64,000 nt of DNA from CAWBRT01 sp050015355 (GTDB lineage Bacteria; Acidobacteriota; Terriglobia; Terriglobales; Acidobacteriaceae), in contig JBEKBO010000007.1 of assembly GCA_050015355.1 (NCBI GenBank), forward strand, positions 1 through 64,000, given 5' to 3'. The position numbers and the translations under genes were made by a program. Numbering within the stretch: the stretch's first letter is position 1; the number at the start of each line of letters is the position of its first letter. Shown piece by piece: positions 18,407 through 25,411 of the stretch. The notes under the pieces were generated by a model. That model searched no databases, was not told where the DNA came from, and was given only the letters and a program-made list of their open reading frames with translations.

Positions 18407-19933
18407 ATGTCGTTCCAGAAGCAACTCCTGCGTTTGGCCGGAAGTTTTCTGCTCGCAGCTCTGGCGCTGTTTCCCACCCAGCTTCTTTCTCAAACCTTCA
18501 GTAAAAAGAATTGGAACGTCGGCAGCAGCCCGGTGAAACTGGTGCGCGCCGATTTCAACAATGACGGCATTGACGATCTCGCAACCGCGAATGGCGATGG
18601 TACCGTCACTGTCCTGCTCGGCAAAGGCGATGGAACGTTTCGGCGGCTGGACGCCAGCGCCGGGCAAAGCTTGCTGGACCTGGTGGCGACGGACTTGAAC
18701 CATGACGGGCACATCGACCTGGTGGCGCTGAACCAGGCGACGGCGAGCACCGTGAACCTCGTGGTGCTGTTGGGAAACGGCGATGGCACCTTCCAGCCGC
18801 CGCGGACAGTGGCCCTGCCGCAAACCCCGCGGAGCCTGACCGTAGCTGACTTCGATGGAGACGGCAATGTCGACGTGGCCGTCGGATGGAACACCCTGGG
18901 CGGTGCGACGCCTCCGCCGTCGGTGAGCCACGTCACGATTTTCTACGGAGACGGCAGCGGCGGCTTCGCCCGTCAGCAGCAGATCGACAACGTGGGCTAC
19001 CCGGCGCAGGTGGCGCAAGGCGAGTCCTCGTATCTGCTGACGCAGATCGCGGCGGCGGATATGAATAGAGACGGGCTGCCGGACCTGGTCTTTGTGCAGT
19101 GCTGCGGCGGTTTCGATGTGGAGATGGGCGCGGTTTACATGCTGCAAAACAACGGCGGCGGAAGTTTCGCGAACGTGCAGCTATCGCTGTTCTCGGTGCC
19201 GCGCGGGGTTACGCTGGCGGACGTGGACCAGGATGGATTCCAGGACCTGCTGCTGCCTTACAGCGGCTGCCACACGCCCTGCTCGGGCTTTTTGTATGCG
19301 CGCAACCATCAGGACGGAACGCTACAGGCCCCGGTGAATCTTCCGCAACCGGCCAATACCTACCAGAACGAGGACGCGTATTCGGTGACTGCGGCCGACG
19401 TCAATAACGATGGCCTGAAAGACATCATTACGTCCATCCAGTACTACCCCAATACGGGGAGCCCGGTTTACGCGGTCGCGATCAACAAACAGAGCGCCAA
19501 TGGCAGCTTTGGCGCGCCGGTGTTGATCAAGGTGGACTCGCCGGGGTTGAGTTCGCTGCTGTGGGGCGACTTCAATCGCGACGGACGCGCGGACATTGCG
19601 GGAGTGAATCAGAACGGCTTTGTGACCGTGCTGCTCAACACAACGGCCTCGGCCGGAAAGTGCGCGCCGAGCAGCGGAAACGATACCGTCCACGTCTGCG
19701 TACCGGCGGCGAATGGGTCGGCGACATCGCCGGTCCGCTTCCTGGCGACTCCGCATGCGACGTTGCACGTGCAGGCGATGAAGATCTACGTCGACGGCGC
19801 GGCTTCGTTCCTTACGCTCGACGACCGGCTCAGTGCCCTGGTGCAGATCGCGGCCGGCACGCACAAAATCACGACCAAGGCATGGACCGCGACAGGCACC
19901 TTCAGCAAGACCTTCACGCTCAAGGTGCCGTGA
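18407..19933 (+). CDS. Secreted FG-GAP/VCBS repeat protein
   Basis: This 508-residue protein has a signal peptide (residues 1 to about 29, ending LLSQT). A series of beta-propeller FG-GAP repeats follows, each with a calcium-type loop: DFNNDGIDD, DLNHDGHID, DFDGDGNVD, DMNRDGLPD, DVDQDGFQD, DVNNDGLKD and DFNRDGRAD. The final 80-90 residues (about 420-508) form a separate beta-rich domain (VHVCVPAANGS, then TLHVQAMKIYVDG). These are extracellular or surface adhesion-type proteins that are numerous in Acidobacteriota. Ligand is unknown. It stands alone, with a repeat after its stop. Confidence 0.85.
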   Translation: MSFQKQLLRLAGSFLLAALALFPTQLLSQTFSKKNWNVGSSPVKLVRADFNNDGIDDLATANGDGTVTVLLGKGDGTFRRLDASAGQSLLDLVATDLNHDGHIDLVALNQATASTVNLVVLLGNGDGTFQPPRTVALPQTPRSLTVADFDGDGNVDVAVGWNTLGGATPPPSVSHVTIFYGDGSGGFARQQQIDNVGYPAQVAQGESSYLLTQIAAADMNRDGLPDLVFVQCCGGFDVEMGAVYMLQNNGGGSFANVQLSLFSVPRGVTLADVDQDGFQDLLLPYSGCHTPCSGFLYARNHQDGTLQAPVNLPQPANTYQNEDAYSVTAADVNNDGLKDIITSIQYYPNTGSPVYAVAINKQSANGSFGAPVLIKVDSPGLSSLLWGDFNRDGRADIAGVNQNGFVTVLLNTTASAGKCAPSSGNDTVHVCVPAANGSATSPVRFLATPHATLHVQAMKIYVDGAASFLTLDDRLSALVQIAAGTHKITTKAWTATGTFSKTFTLKVP

Positions 19934-19976
19934 GCGGGAGTGTATCCGGGGGGCTTTGCGCCGGTAGTCTCATGAG

Positions 19977-20113
19977 GTGTCATGCTGAACGCAAGTGAAG
20001 CATCCCATCACCGTATGGGGCTGAAGTGCAGCCCAAGGATTTCATCGAAAAGCCCCGCACGGCGCTGGTTTGCGCTGTCCCCTGGGATGCTTCGCTGCGC
20101 TCAGCATGACAGC
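19977..20113. mobile_element. Family B-related repeat
   Basis: The start GTGTCATGCTGAACGCAAG and end CGCTGCGCTCAGCATGACA are inverted, with inner GAAGCATCCCA and GGGATGCTTC arms. A partial duplicate of the right end (CTGCGCTCAGCATGA) follows at about 20130. It lies between the FG-GAP gene and tpiA. Confidence 0.7.
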
Positions 20114-20187
20114 AACAGAAAGTTTTCTACTGCGCTCAGCATGATCCCCAGGCTATACCGTGAACAGCAGGGCCGCCATTCGCAGCA

Positions 20188-20940
20188 CTAGTATTTGACA
20201 ATGGCGGCGAAGGACTCGGGGTTGAGGCTTGCGCCTCCCACCAGAGCGCCGTCGATCTCGCCTTCGGCCATCAGCGCCTTGACATTGTCCGGCTTGACGC
20301 TGCCGCCGTAGAGAATGCGCAGGGCGGCGGCAAATTCCTTGCCGAATGACAGCGCGGCTTCCTGACGAATGACGGCGTGCGCGTCGGCAGCCATTTGCGG
20401 GGTTGCCGTTTTTCCCGTGCCGATGGCCCAAACCGGTTCGTAGGCGATGCTCAGCTTGGCGGCCTTGCGGGTGGAAATACCGTTGAAGGCGCGCGAACAC
20501 TGACGCCGCAGAACATCTTCGGTCAGTTTGGCTTCGCGTTCTTCCAGCACTTCGCCGACACAAAGAATTGCGGCCAGACCGGCTTCCAGAGCGCTCTTCA
20601 GGCGGCGGTTTACGGTGTCATCGGTCTCGCCGAAGTATTGCCGGCGTTCGGAGTGGCCGATGATGACGAATTCACAACCGGCGCCGGCGAGCATGCCGGG
20701 CGAGACCTCGCCGGTGAAGGCGCCTTCCTTCTCCCAGTAGACGTTCTGCGCGCCGACTTTGATATGGCTGCCGCGAGTCTGCTCGAGCACGGCGGCGATG
20801 TTGACGAAAGGCGGGCAAATGACGATTTCGTCGCGATCGTGTTGGTTGACCAGCGGCAGGAAGGCGTCCAGGAAAGCGCGCGATTCCTGAACCGTTTTGT
20901 ACATCTTCCAATTGGCGGCGATGATCTTCTTTCGTTTCAT
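20188..20940 (-). CDS. tpiA: Triosephosphate isomerase
   Basis: The 250-residue protein has the family length. It shows the N-terminal AANWKM (catalytic Lys), the catalytic His in VIIGHSERRQ and the catalytic Glu in IAYEPVWAIGTGKTA (the hinge loop). The C-terminal phosphate loop is ILYGGSVKPDN and GALVGGASL. It interconverts dihydroxyacetone phosphate and glyceraldehyde-3-phosphate. Its ATG overlaps the stop of the macrodomain gene (ATGA), so translation is probably coupled. It belongs to the gap-pgk-macro-tpiA block on the minus strand. Confidence 0.97.
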   Translation of the reverse strand: MKRKKIIAANWKMYKTVQESRAFLDAFLPLVNQHDRDEIVICPPFVNIAAVLEQTRGSHIKVGAQNVYWEKEGAFTGEVSPGMLAGAGCEFVIIGHSERRQYFGETDDTVNRRLKSALEAGLAAILCVGEVLEEREAKLTEDVLRRQCSRAFNGISTRKAAKLSIAYEPVWAIGTGKTATPQMAADAHAVIRQEAALSFGKEFAAALRILYGGSVKPDNVKALMAEGEIDGALVGGASLNPESFAAIVKY

Positions 20941-21554
20941 TCCTTGATCCCAGTGATCCCCGTGATGTGGTCGATACGCCAGTTTGCCTTGCGGCGGTGA
21001 GCGACAGCGCGTGCCGCGTCGAGGAACCCGTCAAGCGATGCGCTGTCGAAGAGCACGAAGCGAACCTCGCGCGTGTTGCGCGACTCGGCGAGCGCGTCCA
21101 GCACGGATTCGATTGCGAGCAGAGCGGCCGGCGCCGCCGGATAGCCATAAGCGCCGGTGGAGATTGCGGGAAACGCCACGCTGTGCAGCCCCAGCCGGTC
21201 GGCCAGCCGCAGGGAATTGCGATAGGCGCTGGCGAGCAGCCCCGGTTCGCCGTGCAGCCCTCCACGCCAGATAGGCCCGACGGTGTGAATGACAAATGCG
21301 GCGGTCAGACGTCCCCCGGTCGTCGAGACGGCTTCACCCGGCGGCAGGTGACCATGTTGGGCGACGATCTTTTTGCACTCCTCGAGAATAGCCGGGCCGC
21401 CGGCGCGATGAATAGCGCCGTCGACGCCGCCTCCGCCCATCAGGGTGGAGTTGGCCGCGTTGACGATGGCATCGGTGTCCTGCCGGGTGATGTCACCCTG
21501 CACAAAAATGAGCGTGGAGCCCTCGCCGAGGTCGATTTTGTGGAAGTCGTGCAT
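20937..21554 (-). CDS. Macro domain protein, probable O-acetyl-ADP-ribose deacetylase
   Basis: The 205-residue protein is a single macro domain (about 10-180). Signatures are QGDITRQDTDAIVNAANSTLMGGGGVDGAIHRAGG, read here as separate QGDIT, IVNAANS and GGGGVDGAIH motifs, then VIHTVGP and FPAISTGAYGYP. These match the MacroD/YmdB(E. coli) type that hydrolyses O-acetyl-ADP-ribose or ADP-ribose esters. A short C-terminal tail (NWRIDHITGITGIKE) runs into the tpiA start, which overlaps its stop by 4 bp. Placement inside the glycolytic cluster suggests a link with NAD-derived metabolites, but this is inference. Confidence 0.9.
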   Translation of the reverse strand: MHDFHKIDLGEGSTLIFVQGDITRQDTDAIVNAANSTLMGGGGVDGAIHRAGGPAILEECKKIVAQHGHLPPGEAVSTTGGRLTAAFVIHTVGPIWRGGLHGEPGLLASAYRNSLRLADRLGLHSVAFPAISTGAYGYPAAPAALLAIESVLDALAESRNTREVRFVLFDSASLDGFLDAARAVAHRRKANWRIDHITGITGIKE

Positions 21555-21564
21555 AGAAAAGCGA

Positions 21565-21705
21565 GTTACAAGGTTTCAAAGTTTCACGTTTCAAGGTTTC
21601 AGGTACGGCTGATGATGAGCTGTCATCCATCGGCAAGGCGTGTGACGTTGAAGCTTTCGAAACCTTGAAACTTTGAAACTTTTGAAACCTCGAAATTATG
21701 AAAAC
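21565..21705. repeat. Inverted array of GTTTCAAAG-type repeats
   Basis: GGTTTCAAAGTTTCACG with TTTCAAGGTTTCAGG on the left is matched by inverted GAAACCTTGAAACTTTGAAAC and related units on the right, about 60 bp apart. The array fills the gap between pgk and the macrodomain gene. It can form a long AT-rich stem. Confidence 0.7.
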
Positions 21706-21727
21706 CCGAAAGGCGCAGCCTGCTTTT

Positions 21728-22936
21728 TCACTTGTCCGTTAGCGCTTCGACGCCGGGCAACTTCTTGCCCTCGAGAAACTCCAGCGAAGCCCCGCCGCCG
21801 GTGGAAATATGCTTGATCTGATCGGCGACTCCGGCCTTGTGGACGGCAGCCACGCTGTCTCCGCCCCCCACAATCGAAGTGGCGCCCGCGTTATCGGCGA
21901 CTGCCTGCGCAATTTTCATGGTTCCGCGCGCGAACTGGTCGATCTCGAAGACGCCCATCGGACCGTTCCAGACGATGGTGCGCGCCCGGGCGATCTCGGC
22001 GGCAAACAGTTCGATTGTCTCCGGCCCAATGTCGAGACCGATCTGATCGGCTGGAATCGGCTCATCCTTGCCAATCGTTCGCGGACGCGCGCTGGCCTCC
22101 ACTTTATCGGCGACCACATGATCGACCGGCAGCAGCATCTGCACATTGCGCGCCTTGGCTTCCGCCAGCAACTGGCCTGCCAGCTCAACTTTGTCGGCTT
22201 CCAGCAGCGACTTACCGACCTCCTTGCCCTGCGCTTTCAGAAACGTATAGGCCATGCCGCCGCCGATGATAAAGCTATCGACCTTATTGAGCAGATTGCG
22301 AATGACGCCGATTTTGTCGCTGACCTTGGCCCCGCCGAGGATCGCCACGAAAGGTTTCGCGGGGTTCTCGGTGGCGCGACTGAGGTATTCGAGTTCCTTT
22401 TCCATCAGCAGGCCGGCGGCGGATTTCGAGAGATGGCGCGTGACCCCGACGGTGGAAGCGTGCGCCCGGTGCGCCGTGCCGAAGGCGTCGTTCACATAGA
22501 AGTCGGCCAGCTTGGCCAGCGCCTTGGAGAAGTTGTCATCATTGGCCTCCTCTTCGGCGTGGAAGCGCAAGTTCTCCAGCAGCAAGGTCTGCCCGCGCTC
22601 CAGTTTGCCGGCCATTTCTTCGGCCTGCATGCCGATGCAATCCGGGGAAAAGCCGACGTTCTGGCCGCGCCCGATCTTCTCGTCAAGCAGAATACGAAGC
22701 CGCTCGGCGACGGGCTTGAGGCTGTACTGCGGATTCGGTTTGCCCTTGGGACGGCCAAGATGAGAAGCAAGAATCAGCTTGGCGCCATGCCGCAGAGCGT
22801 ACTCGATTGTCGGCAGCGTCTCGCGGATACGCGTGTCGTCTGCCACGCGTCCGCCGTCAAGGGGAACGTTAAAGTCGACCCGCATCAGGATGCGGTGATT
22901 ATTCAACGAAAGATCGCGTATAGAAAGTTTGGCCAT
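21728..22936 (-). CDS. pgk: Phosphoglycerate kinase
   Basis: The 402-residue protein has family length. The N-terminal substrate-binding part shows RILMRVDFNVPL and ASHLGRPKGKPNPQYSL. Nucleotide-binding segments are VAILGGAKVSDKIGVI, WNGPMGVFE and the C-terminal TSIVGGGDSVAAV with STGGGASLEFLEGKKLPGV. It makes ATP from 1,3-bisphosphoglycerate. The ATG has AGAGGA about 9 nt upstream. It lies 188 bp downstream of gap, and that gap carries a family C palindrome. Confidence 0.97.
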   Translation of the reverse strand: MAKLSIRDLSLNNHRILMRVDFNVPLDGGRVADDTRIRETLPTIEYALRHGAKLILASHLGRPKGKPNPQYSLKPVAERLRILLDEKIGRGQNVGFSPDCIGMQAEEMAGKLERGQTLLLENLRFHAEEEANDDNFSKALAKLADFYVNDAFGTAHRAHASTVGVTRHLSKSAAGLLMEKELEYLSRATENPAKPFVAILGGAKVSDKIGVIRNLLNKVDSFIIGGGMAYTFLKAQGKEVGKSLLEADKVELAGQLLAEAKARNVQMLLPVDHVVADKVEASARPRTIGKDEPIPADQIGLDIGPETIELFAAEIARARTIVWNGPMGVFEIDQFARGTMKIAQAVADNAGATSIVGGGDSVAAVHKAGVADQIKHISTGGGASLEFLEGKKLPGVEALTDK

Positions 22937-22951
22937 GGCTACAATCCTCTG

Positions 22952-22991
22952 CCGGGGTCCCCGCTACGCGCGTTTTTCGCGTAGTGGGGTG
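22952..22991. repeat. Family C palindrome in the gap-pgk spacer
   Basis: The reverse-strand reading is CACCCCA, then a CTACGCG/CGCGTAG stem, then CGGGGACCCCGG. It lies 16-55 nt upstream of the pgk start, so it will be in the leader of any gap-pgk readthrough transcript. Two further GC-rich hairpins follow at about 23040-23110. Confidence 0.8.
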
Positions 22992-23124
22992 CAACTTACA
23001 GCCCAATGGTCACCAACGGCATTTCATCGCCGGATTAACCGGTCCGGCCGATGCCCACGCGGCCCGCCGGACCGTGAAAATCCTGCAATGGCGCACGCCC
23101 GGGGTGCGCCGAACAATCAGCAAC

Positions 23125-24135
23125 TCACAGCCCTTTGCCGGCCATGAAGGTGATCAGGTCGCGGACACGGCAGCTATAGCCCCATTCGTTGTCGTACCAG
23201 GCAATGACCTTGACCAGGTTTCCACCGACCACGCGCGTAAGCGGAGCGTCGAAGATCGAAGAGCGTGAGTCACCGCGAAAATCGGATGAGACGAGTTCAT
23301 TATCATCGTAGCCGAGATAGCCCTTCAGCGGACCCTCCTGGCTGGCCTTCTTCATCGCGGCGTTAACCTCTTCCACGCTGGTTTGCTTTTCCGTGAGCAC
23401 AACCAGATCGACCACGGAGACGTTAGGCGTTGGCACGCGAATGGCGAATCCGTCGAGCTTGCCTTTCAACTCGGGAATTGCAAGATAGACGGCCTTGGCG
23501 GCGCCGGTCGAGGTCGGAATCATCGACAGCGCGGCGGCGCGTGCCCGGCGCAGGTCCTTGTGCGGAAAGTCGAGGATGACCTGATCGTTGGTGTAGGAGT
23601 GGATCGTGGTCATCGTGCCTTTTTGGATGGTGAAGGTATCGTTGAGAACCTTGGCCACGGGCGCCAGGCAATTGGTAGTGCAGGAGGCGTTGGAAACTAT
23701 GTTGTGCTTGGCGGGATCGTATTTGTCCTGGTTGACGCCCAATACGATCGTAATGTCCTCGTTCTTTGCGGGAGCGGTAATGATGACTTTTTTGACGGTG
23801 CCGCGGAGGTGGTTCCTGGCTTGCGTGGCATCGGTGAAGCGCCCGGTAGATTCCACTACGATCTGCGCGCCCTGCGATTGCCAGTCGAGCTTGGCCGGAT
23901 CTTTTTCGGCAAAGACCCTGATCTTGCGGCCGTCGACCTGGATGGCGTCGCCCGTGAAGGATATATTTTGTTGCAGGTTGCCGAGGATCGAGTCGTACTT
24001 CAGCAGGTGCGCCAGCGTCTTTGGATCCGTGAGGTCGTTGACGGCGACGATCTCGATGTCTTTGTTGCCCAACGTGGTGCGCAGGACGTTGCGTCCGATG
24101 CGGCCGAAGCCGTTAATACCTACCTTGATTGCCAT
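23125..24135 (-). CDS. gap: Glyceraldehyde-3-phosphate dehydrogenase, type I
   Basis: From the ATG at 24135 (RBS GGAGG, 5-6 nt upstream) the protein is 336 residues. It opens AIKVGINGFGRIGRNVLRT, the NAD-binding Rossmann motif. The catalytic Cys is in SNASCTTNCLAPV and the His in TIHSYTNDQ. The end WYDNEWGYSCRVRDL is typical. It converts glyceraldehyde-3-phosphate to 1,3-bisphosphoglycerate. A much longer open frame extends upstream but has no family similarity, so it is rejected. It is first in the gap-pgk-macro-tpiA block. Confidence 0.97.
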   Translation of the reverse strand: MAIKVGINGFGRIGRNVLRTTLGNKDIEIVAVNDLTDPKTLAHLLKYDSILGNLQQNISFTGDAIQVDGRKIRVFAEKDPAKLDWQSQGAQIVVESTGRFTDATQARNHLRGTVKKVIITAPAKNEDITIVLGVNQDKYDPAKHNIVSNASCTTNCLAPVAKVLNDTFTIQKGTMTTIHSYTNDQVILDFPHKDLRRARAAALSMIPTSTGAAKAVYLAIPELKGKLDGFAIRVPTPNVSVVDLVVLTEKQTSVEEVNAAMKKASQEGPLKGYLGYDDNELVSSDFRGDSRSSIFDAPLTRVVGGNLVKVIAWYDNEWGYSCRVRDLITFMAGKGL

Positions 24136-24388
24136 GTTGCCTCCGAGATAAGAATATCCGTTTATGCGAATCGCTGCTGCGGTCCGCGTGGCAGCCGGCA
24201 CACCAACGAGGGTCTGCGGGCTCGCTTGCAGAACAGAAAATGCTAGCATCCGCACCCCATGGAGGCAAACTCCGGGCGGCATCTCGGAGCAGCAAAGCCC
24301 TCTCGCCGGCGGCTGTGTAGCCCGAATTAGCACGGAGGAATCTGCTTAGTTCTCGCCCACGGCAGGCAAATTGTGTTATAAGCCCCGT

Positions 24389-25411
24389 ATGCGCAAGTGG
24401 ATGCGCGACCGCATGAAGCGGCGCAACAATAAAGGCAAAGAAGATCTGCAACAGAAGGCCGCTGAGCCAGGCCAGGCGCCGTTGCAGCCGACTTTTCTGG
24501 ATCGCGAAGCTCCGGCCGGTGAACCTCAGGAGACTCGGAGCGAGGCTTCCAGCAAGGATAATTTCCCGCCGACAACGGCTGGCGAGACCGGGAATTTTCC
24601 GGTCGATGGGCGGGATTTTCAACACGAGCTTCAGCCGGAGGACGAACCGCAGCCCGAGACTGAGCCGCCGGAGGCTGCTGCCTCCACGGGGCAGAAGAGC
24701 GGCGCTGCCCGCGGCCCGAGGCGTGATCGCTCACGGCGCAGGGGCGGAGGAGGAAAGCCTCGCAACCAGCCCCGGCCGGGACCGCGCCCTTCTGGACCCG
24801 GGAGGCCTTCTCCGTCGCTGCCAATTGCCCCGGGACAGGCCACGGGCGAGGCGTCTGAGGTCGACCGCGACGACGCGGAGCCGGCATCCGCGGAGCACCA
24901 ACCGGCGGCCAAGCCGGCGGCTGAGCGCGGCAAGCCAAAGGGCGCAGTGGTTCTCTCTATCGGGTTGCCAGGCTCGGGCAAGAGTTCCTGGTTCAAGCGG
25001 CACAACATCATTCCTCTTTCGAGCGACCTTATCCGCGGATTGCTGTTCGATGATCCCACTGAGCAGAGATATCAGGACCTGGTGTTTTCGTCGTTGCGCT
25101 CGCTGCTCAGGTCCCGGCTGATTGCCGGGCGTCCGATGAATTACATCGACGCAACCAATCTGTCTCCGCGCGAGCGCCATAGCTGGATCAAGATGGCGCG
25201 CGAGTACGGATATGAGGCGCATGCGGTGTTCTTTGACGTGCCAGCCGAGGTCTGCATCGAGCGCAACCGCAAGCGTTCGCGCAACGTGCCGGACGACGTG
25301 ATGCAACGGATGGCTCAGAAACTGCGCCCGCCGAAATTCGAAGAGGGATTCGCCAAGATCATCGTCGTGCGCTTGAAGCCGCACGAAACGGCGGTTGATG
25401 GGCAACCCTGA
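24389..25411 (+). CDS. P-loop kinase of the polynucleotide-kinase type with long disordered N-terminus
   Basis: From the ATG at 24389 the protein is 340 residues. The first 180 or so are low complexity: basic at the start (RKWMRDRMKRRNNKG), then Pro/Glu-rich, then Arg/Gly-rich (RRDRSRRRGGGGKPR). The C-terminal half is a P-loop kinase: Walker A IGLPGSGKSS, then PLSSDLIRGLLFDD, NYIDATNLS and FFDVPAEVCIERNRKRSR. This pattern matches the kinase domain of T4 Pnkp-like proteins. The Arg/Gly tract suggests nucleic-acid binding. Substrate is unproven. The end overlaps the next gene's start by 14 bp. A TTG 18 bases upstream is an alternative start. Confidence 0.75.
   Translation: MRKWMRDRMKRRNNKGKEDLQQKAAEPGQAPLQPTFLDREAPAGEPQETRSEASSKDNFPPTTAGETGNFPVDGRDFQHELQPEDEPQPETEPPEAAASTGQKSGAARGPRRDRSRRRGGGGKPRNQPRPGPRPSGPGRPSPSLPIAPGQATGEASEVDRDDAEPASAEHQPAAKPAAERGKPKGAVVLSIGLPGSGKSSWFKRHNIIPLSSDLIRGLLFDDPTEQRYQDLVFSSLRSLLRSRLIAGRPMNYIDATNLSPRERHSWIKMAREYGYEAHAVFFDVPAEVCIERNRKRSRNVPDDVMQRMAQKLRPPKFEEGFAKIIVVRLKPHETAVDGQP

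Noticed and set aside
24136..24333. N-terminal extension of GAPDH
   Set aside because: The extra 66 residues do not resemble the family, and the internal ATG has a good GGAGG site with the canonical N-terminus.
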